DNA of 64,000 nucleotides from Allium sativum. Lineage: Eukaryota > Streptophyta > Magnoliopsida > Asparagales > Amaryllidaceae. Position numbers and translations under genes: made by a program. The DNA lies in contig CM060915.1 in assembly GCA_030737875.1 (NCBI GenBank), positions 565,362,577 through 565,426,576 on the forward strand, given 5' to 3'. Shown here in pieces: positions 33,371-46,460 of the stretch; positions within the stretch are counted from its first letter, which is position 1, and every line of letters begins with the position of its first letter. The notes beneath the pieces were generated by a model. It was given only the letters and a program-made list of their open reading frames with translations. It searched no databases and was not told the DNA's origin.

Positions 33371-35156
33371 AGTAAATTGAATGGTTTTCTAAGTGTCTAT
33401 CTGATGTTGGTTTCGGCCTTCGGGATTTATACTTAGGGAATTGTTCTCATACTAGTTCACAGTCAGGGACTGATAGTTGGGGAAGAGTAGTGATTTGTAA
33501 ATAAGCAAATGGAAAACGTTTTCCAGTGTTAATAACATATATTTTCTAAACATAGAAAATAAGGCAATGTGAATATATATATAGATATATGTTGATGATT
33601 GATCGATATAATATCCATTTGGGAATGATATCGTTGTTTGCACACTTGTTTTCTTTGATAGTTAAATCACAGACTATCGAAGTTTTGACCAATTTAACGT
33701 TGTTAATATGGAGATACCGGTGGGATTATTATCCAAAGAACCACTCTGTATTGGCATAAGCGTTGCGAATCATATATGCCAAAGATAATTGAAGACGGAG
33801 TAAAATGCAAGGGCTGTTGTATAAGTCTTAGATAACAGTGACTAAGATGGAAATACTGAATAGTGCCTTCGGTTTGTCCAGTCCCAGGATAACTTGTATG
33901 GACGAAGGTCTGACAGAGTATATCCAATAGATCGTGTAAGTTGATCTGTTCAAACGTATTCACGTTTGGTGGCGGAGGAATTCGTTTCTCTAAGCTGTAT
34001 ACCCATGTTATTTTTGGATAAATCAATTTGTGATTTGGCGGGTATGACGATGTGACATTTTAAGTGAATGAAGATGGATGTCTGACAGAGTATTTCCAGA
34101 AAGGTCACGTACATTGATTTCTTCAACCGTACCAAGAGTGGAAGCGGAGAAGGAAACTTCTTTTAGCTGACACGTAATGTACTGTTGTAAACGTCAATTA
34201 GTGATTTCGATGGATTTGACAATGTAGCATTCGAAGTGAATCTGATGTAATGATAAAGCGTAGCTTCTAGCCTCATCATCCGGTAAATGACAGAAATCGG
34301 GCAGGCAACATGGCTAAGTCGGTCGCACCGAAGTAGGGTGTATAATCACCTATCTAGAGAATATTCATATGTTTCTTAAATCTATCAATGCTGTCCCATA
34401 TATATACGGGAACGGTTGCTGATCCCAACCGTTGGTGATATACATTCGATACACTCAAGCAAAATGAGTAGTCGGTCATGTGTGGCTGAGTTACAAGATG
34501 TTCTTGTTGAACTCCAGTGTATCGTTCCTAGAGTACACTGATCGGAAGGTGGTTCCATACCTTGTCATAATTGGAAATCCATTATCCAATACGTGCTTGC
34601 GATTTTGATTGTATACTATATATGTAGAACGTGAGATGAAAGCGTTTCTGCTAGTTGATATCTATTTGTACATAGACATTATTATAATATCAAAAGGTTT
34701 TTGATATAAAGATATTTTGGATTGTCATAAGGGAAAAACACGTTCCGTTCTGCGGTGTGGTCTTATGAGATATCATTTACTTGTTCGTACTGTTTTAAAC
34801 TATTTTACTCATACCAGTCCCATGACTGACCCGGTGTTTACTTTGTTGTTTTCCCTAAACTCTTGGGTGCCTAAATTTGTACGGGCAGTCAAGTAGTCGG
34901 GTTTTACAGATATACTTGGAGAGCTTGGAGCAGGAGGCTTCAAGATCATATAGCTATAGTTATTTCCGCTGTGTTGTAAGTGCTGTACTCTGATAAGTGC
35001 TATTGTATACATAACTGTTATATTTCAAAGTTATGTTATCTATTATATGTTATTCGTTCTGATGTTGTGTTCTTCTTCTTCTTCTATTCTAAGTTTCTAT
35101 CTTATCTATTCTCACCTTCTAATTTCTTTCATTAATTACCGGGATTTTTCGATGTT

Positions 35157-35191
35157 TTGGTTATCGACATCGAGCTTATGTCGATAACCAA
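35157..35191 (+). other. 14-bp terminal hairpin of D1 LTR
   Basis: TTGGTTATCGACAT, 7-nt loop, then the perfect complement, ending 26 bp before the LTR end. D2 has the same hairpin with the innermost pairs changed on both sides. Confidence 0.85.
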
Positions 35192-35217
35192 AGTCGCTCA
35201 AAATCCGGGTCGTTACA

Positions 35218-38082
35218 GGACCACGCTGTATAACACGGAACATGATTCCTCCCAAGAATATCAGTGCAAAAAACAACAACGTAATTCTAAATAAAGAACA
35301 ATGAAGCTATTATAAGAGCCAGGTCCCATCACACAATGCAACACAAGCCGAAGGATACATTTTTACCTTATAATAGCCAAAGAATGCTTGATACGCTAAA
35401 TTTCATCTTGTATTATAACTATAAGTGAAGAAATCAATTTCAATTATAAATATCAATCATAGACGGCATGGGTACCATATATCATGTCACCATACTAGGC
35501 TCTACAATCAAAACCGCAAAGTCACGTATTGGAAGTTGGATTTCCATCTGTGAACCGAGGCAAAAGATAGTCCTCACCGATTCGAGACTCTCTAGCCCGA
35601 GCCTCAGGACCCAGACACAGGTGAGCACTTGGATCATCAGGGCCGGTCCACCGATGTGGATTAAAATGCCTGAACATTGCGTTTCCCCACCCTTTGGGGA
35701 ATAAATGAGCAAACGAATGACTCCATCGGCTTCACATAGTCACCGATATATCCGAGGCGCCTCGCAACAGCAACAACCACATAAGTCAAACTCGTCAGGG
35801 CGTGTAAAACCACTGACGCCACTTCTAACTAGAAGGAAATGCATGCCCTCCCTGATGTCCTCTCCCGTTTCTGGTTCACAACCGGGGTGCGAGGCTCGCG
35901 AATCAACGCTACACAAAGTTATGCCACACAGGCCGTGCTTTGATCATCAACCACAAGACTTTGCTTTTCAACAAAAGCCTTGATCATTTGCCACTTAGGC
36001 TTGCCACACAGGCAATTCACTCCATGCGATTGATATCCACCAATATATAACCTCTAAGCTCGTACGTCTCAGAGAAGGGCGTTAAGCAAGAGAATAAATT
36101 CTCCGCCGCCAAACTGATGTATATTTAATAGAAATCAATCACACAGAATAAAATCCAATGTCAAACACACGGTCCATTTACAAGTTCGTTCTGGGTCTGA
36201 ACGAAACCGGAGGCACCTAGTACCCCGCATATCCATCGATCTCCAAGTACGTCGGGACGATCACTAACTGATTCCCTCCTCTTGGGTGTACGGCCCAATC
36301 AAGATCATCAGTAATTATCCAAATGACGTGAAGACCTCCGGTCTTCGACCACCGTCTTCATCTTCGACTTATCGTCGTATCAGTTATTCAGAATGGGATA
36401 AACTCGGTCTTTCCAAATAACTCACGTATATAACAAACAAGTGTTACAAAAACACAACATATGCCTCATTCAAATTCATCAGTCACTAACCGTAAATTAG
36501 TAAGGGAACAATTCCCCTAATATTAACCCCGAAGGCCGAAACCAACATCAAATCAATACCTTGGAAACCATTCATCTTAACTAATCTTCAATTAGTTGCT
36601 AAACTTCACATTCTTAGGGATAGGTTCCCATTAATTTTATCAAAGATAAATTCCTCAAATTTATTCTTTAATCTTCTTTTGAATATCGATTCAACTAGTC
36701 GGGATTAACGATCCTTACCGAAGTAATCCTTTGTTTTAATTTCCAAATCCCAACCTATTCATCCCACGAAGTAAAACTGGTCATACTTCATATCTAACAC
36801 CACGGTGTTATCGGTAAATTCAATTACCATTTGACGTTTAAATCTAATTAAAGATTTAGCTATCGCCTGGAGCAAAACTGGCGATACTCCATTCTCGATC
36901 ATTTCAATCTAATTAAAGATTCATTAAAACTCCACTTGGTTTTAATCTTTAACTGGGTTAAAGAACCAATGTCAGTTAAAACACGGTTCATGATAAACCC
37001 ACATCACATTCCATTCTATTAGTCTCTAACCGTAAATTAGTAAGAGAATAGTTCACTAAATATTAACCCCAAAGGCCAAAACCAAAATCAGATCAATACC
37101 CAAGAAACCATTCAACTTAACTATTCTCCAATTAGTTTCTGATTTTCTTGACTCAGTTGGGTCTAAGAACATCATTACTGAAGATACCGTTCACGACAAC
37201 CCAAAATCACATTCCATTCATTATCGGGTTAAAGAACATGTGTTATTTAAAACACCATTCATGATAAACCTAAAAATCAATTCAAATTCAATTCCAATTA
37301 AATATCATTTAATTGGTACACTTCATTAAATCTAAATAAAAAGATTTAATCTCTTTCTCAACTGGGTTTAAGAACAGTGTTAATGAAGACACCATTCACG
37401 ACAAACCCAAATCACATTTGATATTAAATACAAGGCTCTGAATAGAAAATATATCGGCTTATATTCAATATCAAATTCTACAACCAACAAATATCGTATT
37501 GGAAATAACGATATAAATATATCTTTCAAATTCCAATAACAATATCTGTATCATCACGAAATCCAGCATCGAAATATTCCAAAGACAATTTCGATTTAAA
37601 TCCATTCCAATTCAATTATTGGAAATTCTGGTTATTTTCAAAACCATTTCAAATTCAATTTATTTATTTCAAAACCAAATTGATTTTAATTCTAGTTCAA
37701 AACTAGTTCATTTCGATAAAAATATATTTTTATCTTTTCAAATATGGAGTTTTTCATCCCAATTCTTCACAAATAATTTCTTATGATTTCACACAAATTA
37801 TTACTATTTTTAATAATTTTATCAAGGCCCGTACAGTCGATTTCCCTCAACGGCCATTGAACTGCACTTACAGCGACCTTTTCCAAATTTGATTTGGACA
37901 TAATTCCAAATCCATCCGTTAGATTTCAAATCTCCAATATTCGTTAGAAAGCTCTTTTCGATACGAACCCAACGGTTCCGGTTTTAGGAGAATCCGACGG
38001 TCAGATATCCCGCAAAGTCCATTCGAAGTCAATGGTCGAAATTCGCGAACTACCGCAGTGCGGCGCATTCTATTCAGGCCAT

Positions 38083-38116
<34 letters not shown>

Positions 38117-41100
38117 TATATATTTCGTCGATTTCCTTTCAAAACATATTTTATAAATCGTTTAAATTCGTTTTCAAAACGATTTCAACTTCCTTTTCGA
38201 ATTCAAATCAAAATCGAATTTTTTTCAAAATAAATTCGTTCTAATTTCATTTCAAATCGATTTCAAATTCAATTTCAATTTAATTCGAATTTCAATTCTT
38301 TTCAATTTAATTCGAATTTCAAATCTATTCAATTTAATTCGAATTTTGAAATCACTTTCAATATTCATTGAAAAATGAATAAAATCGATATAGATATCGT
38401 TCACGTCAAAATGGCGTCAATCTAATCAACCAGGCTTTTATTCAACACATGAATGTTTATTCTATTCAACACATTAATATTTTTCAATTCAACACATGAA
38501 TTTATTTTCTATTCAACACATGAATTTATTTTCTATTCAACACATGAATTTATTTTCTATATTGGAATGAGGCCTAATCAATTACCATATAATGTTAATT
38601 ATATGGATTTTCCACAACACATGTATATAATAGCAACGATAAATAATCAACAATCATCCAGAGTGCACCACACAACTGCATAAGCATTAAATATAAATAA
38701 TTAACACTTACACAGTCTGTCAATCAATCGATCGACATACAATTAATTATTGGGATTAGTGTATGTCATATATCATCCCAACACCCGTGTGGGGTTTCAA
38801 TCCACAAACACTGAATATTATTTGTGCTGTTGGGCGACGTGTAAAATTTATCATCCCAATCAATATCAGTCAAATCAGTGTATATAAACAAATCGTCCGA
38901 TTTGTTTATAAATATTTATTTTATATACATGTTGAAAATTATATTTTTAACTATAAAATATTTTCTTCTATAAAATATTTTATTTCATTCACCATCACAC
39001 AATCAAATTTCACAACACAGCAATCAAACAAACAAGTCATCCATGGTCTGTGGATGACAGGTGTCGGGTGCTACTAAACACCGTCTGCATCCTAGTATAT
39101 ATTTCAAACTAGAAATAAAAATAAAAGTGAGGAGTTCTCACCGACTAGCAAAACCAAACGCCACGACTCTTCATATGTAGGAAATCTTCGCTGTTCTCGC
39201 CTCTTGTCAATTTCGTTGCTCGTATTCACTACATATATAAAAATCACATTTTTATAATCACTCTATATGGATAAAAAATCACATTTTTATACCACTACTA
39301 TATAGATAAAATTCTATTTTTACACCGCTACTATATAGATAAAAAATCTATTTTTACCACGCTGTTCTCTATATAAAAATTATATTTTTATATCTACTTC
39401 TAATATGAAGATCGAATTTTTATATCATCGCTATAAAAATCACATTTTTATTTCAACATATATATAATAAAAATCAGATTTTTATTTCGTTACACATATA
39501 AAGATCAAATTTTTACTATCTATATAATATAAAAACCGTACTTTTATTATCTCTATAATATAAAAATCATATTTTTATTCTTTCTATAATATAAAAATCA
39601 TATTTTTATTATGCTATGGTACAAATAAAAATCATAACTTTACATAACTAACAATCTAATCTTGTCATAAATAAAAATTTCGTCTTGTCATTTAAAACTA
39701 CTTCTATATAAAAGAATATATTTTTCTTCTAAACACATTTATTATATATATAAACTGAGAAGTATATAAATGGAAATAAATAAATAAATATTAATTAACT
39801 AACTAAAAAAAACTTACTTTTAATTGTTTTATGTCTGGAACCATTAACCCTGAATTGCACCGCCTTCATCACCGATCCGCGAGCCACCAGAGGACCACCG
39901 GGAGTCGAACGACCCTATTCTTCGACGGAGGAAGGTGTGCGCGACTTCAGGCACGAGGCGGGGGACGCAGCTAGGATGCGGTGGCGGTCTCAGGAAAGAG
40001 GGCGATGTGGGTTTGCGTTCAAGAGGGAGGAGGAGGGGCTAATGTCGGTGAACTGGAGAAGAGGGGGTGCGAGGCGGCTGACTGGGGGTGGCCCGCCGTA
40101 GGCGGCGACGCGCGAGAGAGGGGGGCGATTTAGGGTTGATGGGGTTTGATGAAGAGGGAGGTGCGGTTTTAATCTGAGAAGGGGCGCTCATTTTTCTGGG
40201 TTAGGTTTAGAAGGAAGGTAAACGAGAGGGTATATAATATATATTTAATTCTTTTAAATTTCCTAAAAGCAACTTTTTATTTTCAACTCGAAATCGAACC
40301 CACCGACTGTCGTCCCTAGCTAATTACCCCCATTTTGAACACAATGGGATAGATACCGCAGGCTGATTCGACTGTTTCGATCAGTTTTCGTCAAAATCAA
40401 AATATAAATCTATATATTGAATTTGAACGCATATTTCAATTTACCAGGGCCACATACTAACTAGAAAAATTCCAGAAAAATTATTTCTAGCTTCGTATTG
40501 ACGATACGGTTCTAACAAAACTAATTTCATCGAATTATGAGACAGTTTGAAAAATGGCCATTTTCCAATCGATTAAAATCAACTAAAACTGGTCAAATGC
40601 GTTTTCCTTTGCCACGCCCACATATTGATTCGAAAAATTACGAATTTTGGAATCTAGCAATAATTAGACATTACGGATCCAACAAAAGTGGTTTCGTCGA
40701 AAACCGAGGTCGTTTGCAAAATTCCCATTTTTAAGGGCCACAATTCCATAGCGACTATTCTGAATTTTCAACTGGACATAACTTATTATCCCCGCTATGA
40801 AATTTCAAATTTTCGGATTCGTTGGAAAGATATTATCAATTAGATTCTATTATTTTTGGTTTCGCTAAAATCAGGTTTATTTTGAATCTTGTACATTCAT
40901 TTGAACTTTGAAATCGAATTATCGAACTATCGCGCCATTTTCAATTCCTTTTATATATAAAAAAAATATTTATATTCTACCGATGATTCAAATAAATATA
41001 TACGTTCTACTTCTATTCAAAATAAATTTCTCGTCGTTATTATTTAAAATAAATCATTTTAAATAATTAAAATTCGCTAAAATTGCCAAAATAAAAATTT

Positions 41101-41130
41101 TAAATTGGCTCGGGTTTCCGGGTTATTACA
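35218..41130 (-). repeat. 3' LTR of C2 (5.91 kb remaining)
   Basis: Begins on the minus strand TGTAATAACCCGGAAACC at 41130. TATA-like TATATTATATACC lies near 40238-40229, followed by a CT- and GC-rich leader (40190-39830) ending at a GTAAGT donor (39817-39812). U5-side content includes the AT microsatellite near 38082-38126, four 48-nt hairpin modules (36955-37410), two copies of the CGGCCTTCGGGG motif (36500-36560, 37030-37100) and the GCTATTATAAG stem (35306-35377). Antisense open frames here are not supported as genes. Confidence 0.9.
38082..38126. repeat. AT microsatellite at a fixed LTR position (C2 left)
   Basis: (AT)n directly beside ATGGCCTGAATAGAA in element sense. The same position is a microsatellite in C1 (25066-25095), C2 right LTR (58440-58482) and C3 (62945-62990, with (GT)n). 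Confidence 0.92.
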
Positions 41131-41800
41131 ATCTCCCCCACTTAAAACTTTTCGTCCTCGAAAAGGAACGAAGCCGAAAGTTGTTTCACAAACCAACTCA
41201 ACATTCATTATTTCCATTACGACTTAAGTTCTTCAACTTTTCAGTTTCTAAGAACTTTTCAAATTTTTCAAAAATTTGGCTAACAACCTAAATTTTCGAA
41301 AATTTTCGCCATAACCTCCCCTGCACCGGGGACTTCGGGATATTTCATATAGCCTTCCATGGCCTTCTTCAATCCAAAAGAAAAAGAAAAAGCCAAGCGG
41401 CTAGCCAATCTACTCATAAAATCATCCAAACCCAATAAATTTGTAAACATTTACCTATTTGTCGGGCAAACAATTTTATTTTTCAGCTCTAGCCTCCTTG
41501 CTATGGCCTGTTCAATGTAAGTACATGTATATGCACGCAAATGCGATTAATTTTCAATACAATTCACTATTTGATACAATTTGGCTAAAGGGTTCAAATT
41601 TTAATTAATCAACCAATAATCAAACAACACAACCAGCAATCAATTAGTTGATTATCATTTCAAATTCATAATTTTGATATATAGTCACAAAATCACATTT
41701 TTGGTGCTAAATCACTACAATAAGCCCTATCTAGTTTTGGTTCTCACACCAGTCAATTGGAAATATATAGAAATCTCACTTTCAAAACTCGAAAATAAAT
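41131..41800 (-). other. C2 interior, 3' part, with polypurine tract and hairpin
   Basis: On the minus strand the tract AAGTGGGGGAGAT (41143-41131) precedes the LTR. The stem CTTTTCG/CGAAAAG with loop AGGA lies at 41148-41165. The rest is non-coding and matches the C1 interior. 41796-41800 (TAAAT) is one copy of the D2 target duplication. Confidence 0.85.
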
Positions 41801-44800
41801 TGTAACGACCCGGATTTTCGGCGACTTTGGTTATCGACGTAAGCTCGACGTCGATAACCAAAACATCGAAAAATCCTGGTAATTAATGAAAGAAATTAGA
41901 GGGTGAGGATAGATAAGATAGAACTAATAGAATAGAAGAAGAAGAAGAACACATCAACATCAGAGTAATACGAATCTCACAGCGGAACGAATAAAATATA
42001 ATATACAACATAACTTGAAATCAAAAGCAGTATATGTATACAATACCATTATCAGAGCATAACACTTACATCACAGCGGAAATAAACAATAGCTACATAA
42101 ATCCTGAAGCCTCCTGCTCCAAGCTCTCCAATATATCTGTAAAATCCTGACTACTTGACTGCCCGTACAAATTTGGGCACCCAAGAGTTTAGGGAAAACA
42201 AAACAAAATAAACTCTGGGTCAGTCATGGGACTGGTGTGAGTAAACTCAAATCATTTGGTTTAACTTTCAAAATCCTTTTCAAAAGAAAAGATAATCGTA
42301 AGACCGATCCACACATAAACACGGACGGTTTTTATCTTACGATAACCCAAAACACTTGTGGAAATCATATATTATCTGATATTATAATAATGTCTAATCA
42401 CAAGTAATTAGCAATCTAGCGGAACGCTTGCATCTCACGCTCCACATATATAGTATATAATCGAAAACCGCGGGCGCTTATTGGAGATTGGATTCCAACT
42501 TGACAAGGTATGGGACCACCTTCCGAACGTGTATCTCTAGAGGCAAATACACTGGGTTCAACAAGAACATCTTGCAACCCGGCCCACACATGACCGACCA
42601 CTCATTTCGCTTGAGTGTATCGAATGTATATCACCGACGGTTGGGATCAGCAACCGCCTCCCGAAATGGGACAGCATCGATAGATTTAAGAACAAAAGGA
42701 ATTTCTCTAGATAGGTGATCATACACCCTACTTCGGAGCGACCGACTTAGCCATGCTGCCTGCCCGATTTTTGTCATTTCCCGGTTGATGAGGCTTGAGG
42801 TCATAACGTATCTTTTGACAGATCACACCTCCATTACTTTGAATGCCACATCGTCATACCCGCCAAATCACAAATTGATTTCACCAAAAATACCACGGGT
42901 ATAAAGCTAAGAGAAACGAATTCCTCCGCCACCAAACATAAGTACTTTTGAAGAGATCAACTTACGCGATCCTTTGAATATACTCTGTCAGACATTCTTC
43001 CATATACGTTTGTCCTGGGACTGGACAAACCGAAGGCACTATTCTGTAAACAGGATAGCCCTTGCATAACTCCGTCTTCAATATATTCAGCATACTTGAT
43101 TCGCAATGCTTATGCCAATACGGAGTGGTTCTCTGGATAATAATCCAACCGGTCTCTCCATATTAACAACGTAAAATGGTCAAAATTTTGATAGTCGGTG
43201 CTTTAACTATCAAATGAAAACATGTCCGTGTGCAAACAACGATATTGTTTCCAAAAGGAAATTCTATCGGCCAAACATCATTCAACGTTTATCCCTTTTT
43301 AGTTCATTCATATATTCATTTCCCTTTTTTTGTTATTTAACATTTCTGATTTACTATATTTTAGAAAATATACGTTATTTATATTGGAAAATATTTCCAT
43401 TATCTGTTCTCTATATTCAGAAACATTTTTGACTCTCATTTGGAAAACATTTCCAAATCTTCTTCATTTGGTTTTAAACAGATGTTCGAATAAACATCAC
43501 TCCGCCAAATCTCCTTCATTTGGTTTCCACTTAAACACTTTTCACTATCGAACCTTAACCATTTCTTAGTTAAAAACGAAGCCAATCAAGTTGGGGTATA
43601 ATTACCTCTCAGACCTTAACTGAACGACATTTCTAACTTCGAAATAGACAAAGTTCCTCTCTTTAAAACATTAACACTTCTTTACAACATTCTCAGATTC
43701 TATTTACGAGTCCGCTTCTCGTACAGTAATCACTCGATTATAACAATAGTGTTATAATTCCCTGCATCCGAAATATAATAACTTAAATTTTAGTTTTACT
43801 TCCTAACTCGAATATATAACGAACTACTAATTATCGACACCTATTTGGTTAACTCTAATCTATAACTTTTATTCTATTAACTCTTACTGGATTAACTCTT
43901 ATTCGGATAACTCAGGTTGATTAACTCATTTTGACCAACTTACTTGATTAGTTCAATTTGACTAACTTAACTTAAATAACTCGACTTATCTCTCTCAACT
44001 TAACAACTCGACTTAATTACTTCTATTAATTAACTAATATTTGATTTAACACCATTCGCTCGACTCTAGATCGCAGCGATCACAATGGTTACGCCTGATT
44101 CCCTCAGGAAACATCTGTCCGCCTTAGGCTATCTGCAGCCCTGCGAATTACGCTAGCAGTCGTGCTCACTGATAACTTATCTTAAATGACTACTTCTGTT
44201 TAACTCTATCTCGAATAACTAAATTCGAGCAAATCTAATTGAATAACTAATATTCAATCATCCCTTATTCGATTACTATATTTGGATAACTCTAGTTCGA
44301 TTAGACTCTAATCGATTAACTCTAACTGATTGACTTTAATTGGATAACTCTAACTAACTAACTCTAAATGTTTACTCCAACGGTTTAACTCTACGGTTTA
44401 ACCCTAACGGTTTAATTCTAACAGTTCACTCTAACAGTTTAACTTTAACAGTTTAACTCTAACGGTTGATCTCAATAAATTTATTCTATTGGATTAACTC
44501 TATTTGATCAACCCATTTCGAATAACTAATATTCAATAAACTTCCTTTCGAATAAACTGATATTCGATAACTTTACCCCGAATAACTCTTATTCGATAAA
44601 TTCTCCTTCGTCCTTATTCAGTTTCAAACATCTTTGTGGAAATCGATTTTTACTTCTCTATATAAGTCTTGACTTATATACTCTATTTATCCCAAAGATA
44701 AATAACTAAATTAATTTATAAAACTTTATTTATAATTTAACCTTCTCACTTTATCTGTTAAAACAGATCTCTCTTAAATTCTCACTTTGAATTCATATTC

Positions 44801-44806
44801 TGTTTA

Positions 44807-44841
44807 CCCGTGTGCGAAGCACGGGCCTAAATTCTCCCTAG
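44807..44841 (+). mobile_element. Helitron-like 3' terminus inside D2 left LTR
   Basis: CCCGTG, 7-nt loop, CACGGG (44807-44825), then 12 nt and CTAG (44838-44841) followed by T. Hairpin, short spacer, CTRR and T is the standard 3' end of plant Helitrons. No 5' TC end could be fixed; the D1 LTR lacks the sequence here. It is in both D2 LTRs (also 52044-52078), so it entered before the last transposition of D2. Confidence 0.55.
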
Positions 44842-46450
44842 TGTAAAATTCTCTTTTTTATACCCTTCCTATCCATTTTCAAGTATTCCAATATTCTATT
44901 TATTTTCTAAATAAATAATTCCTTTTATAACTCAGTTTATTTCTCTAGATAAATATTTCCTTTTAGTCTATTTGTAAATGTTTTACAAATATTTTCTTTT
45001 CTATTTTATTTGTAAATGTTTTACAAACAATTCCCCTTCTCTATTTGTTTTACAAATATTTTTCCTTTATTGCTTTGATTTTATAAAATGATTTCTTTTT
45101 ATAAAACCCTTTTTCCCTTTCATATATAAAATCTGCTGATTTTATATAAATAATCTCTTTTCAAAATATACTTTGAAAATCTCCCTTTTTACTTTCTCGT
45201 ATCACTTATGGTGTAAAAATATCAAATCAAACTGATCGGTCATCATCCAAACACACAGAATCAATAACGGGAAATATAACACATCATATATCAAAATATA
45301 TGAAAAGCGGTAAATAAATGTTGAGGAACCCAGTTGGATTCCTCCAACCTGTTTCCCTGCATCCACAGATGTCAGTCAACATAAATAACATGAGTATAAA
45401 ATATTCTGATAAACAGAATCAATATTTCGATACGATTTATATATATCGTTATCGATAATTTCAATCAACTGACTAGCAGTTCAAGCAAACAGCCAACACA
45501 CAGCAATTCCACCAATATTTATCAATTCTAAAAATACTTTATAAAAATATAAAGCGTTCAGAGTTAGTGAGATTTACTCACATTGGTCGGTGATCGTTAA
45601 ATAACGATTATCGGTCTCTGATTTGGTTCAGGCATTTAATTTCACCGTAAATCCAAACGGGCTCCAATTCACTTGCGGTCTGCTTCATTATGGAGCTCTC
45701 GTCCATACGGTCCCAACGGATCTGACCGTTCGTTAATCTGATTTAGTATGACAAAGATATTTAGTTTACAAATTTGTATGCGTTATAAAAACTAAAATAT
45801 ATATATATCTATATTTGATTTGGCCCAAACCTTAATTACCCGGCCCAACAGAAAAAAAATCCGCACCACTACCTCATCTTCCCCAAACTTCGATCGTGAC
45901 TTTCATCCACCATTCACAGCCAAAACAAGATCTTTAATCCATCCTTTCTCCTTCTCCAATGGTTTTAAATTCAAATAAAAATCACCATAAATCCCCTCTT
46001 TCCTCCCTCTTCCTCTCTATACCATCAACACCCCGTTCGATGTTCTCCCTGCATTTCCGTCGCACAACCCTGAGGGGTTGCTGTAGCAACTCGCGACAGG
46101 AAATCTCACCAAAACCCACAATAAAATCACACAATCCTCCAATCTTCACCAGAAATCCAAATATACCACTAAGAACTGCAATCGATGCTTGAATCTGCCC
46201 CTACGATGAACCCTAATATCACGGTTCAGACATGGATACCCGAAAACGAAAGTCGAACTCAGGATTAAGCATATAGAATGGAAGAGAAACTCAAGAGGAA
46301 TTCGAATACACTAGTCATGGAATTTATAGATTTTACTTTGAATTGATCTGGATTTTTGAAATCGATTTTCCACTGTTCGAATTTTTTCTTGGGTGACGGC
46401 GCATTTTTGACCCGCGAGAAGAGGTTATTAGGGTTAAGGGTTGAATGAGG

Positions 46451-46460
46451 TATTATATAG
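46451..46460 (-). promoter_or_regulatory. TATA box of D2 LTR
   Basis: CTATATAATA on the minus strand, about 1.07 kb into the LTR, followed by CCTCATTCAACCCTTAACCC. Copy in the right LTR at 53688-53697. Confidence 0.65.

Larger units (their letters stand above)
27778..35217 (+). mobile_element. D1: large non-coding LTR retrotransposon (right part)
   Basis: Interior remainder 27778-28900 and complete 3' LTR 28901-35217. AATACGATGGACCGACACAG at the left junction aligns with the D2 interior near 48788-48807 (inverted). To the right, 35218 continues C2 LTR sequence equivalent to 55575, so D1 is inserted in the left LTR of C2; the predicted target duplication is GGACC (35218-35222). Confidence 0.88.
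28901..35217 (+). repeat. 3' LTR of D1 (6.32 kb)
   Basis: Starts TGTAATGACCCGCATTTTCC and ends AATCCGGGTCGTTACA. U3 is about 1.06 kb, with two related blocks containing CGACGAAACCAGTTTTGTTG (29640) and GAGGAAACCAGTTTCGTTG (29803), then a TATA box. R-U5 is about 5.2 kb: a possible donor TTTG|GTGAGT (30356), a short-palindrome array with a structured island, the CGGCCTTCGGG motif (about 33410), TCATAAG/CTTATGA stem, CAGTC hairpin (34815-34828), possible acceptor TTTTACAG (34902-34909) and a 14-bp terminal hairpin (35157-35191). No protein recognised. Confidence 0.9.

Noticed and set aside
35468..35983. Frames of 70-90 codons, with copies at 55825-56307
   Set aside because: Both C2 LTRs; antisense to the element, no recognisable domain.
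38763..39077. 104-codon frame beginning MSYIIPTPVWGF, with copies at 59080-59394 and a shortened one at 23783-24001
   Set aside because: Antisense to the C LTR and shared by descent. The two 104-codon copies differ by about 8 replacement and 5 silent changes, giving no convincing constraint, and the C1 copy is truncated.
42488..42718. 76-codon frame duplicated at 49725-49955
   Set aside because: Same LTR sequence twice in D2; antisense to the element and not open in D1.
44395..44420. Telomere-like TTTAACCCTAACGG
   Set aside because: Occurs once as part of a degenerate AACTCTAACGG array, not a (TTTAGGG)n run.
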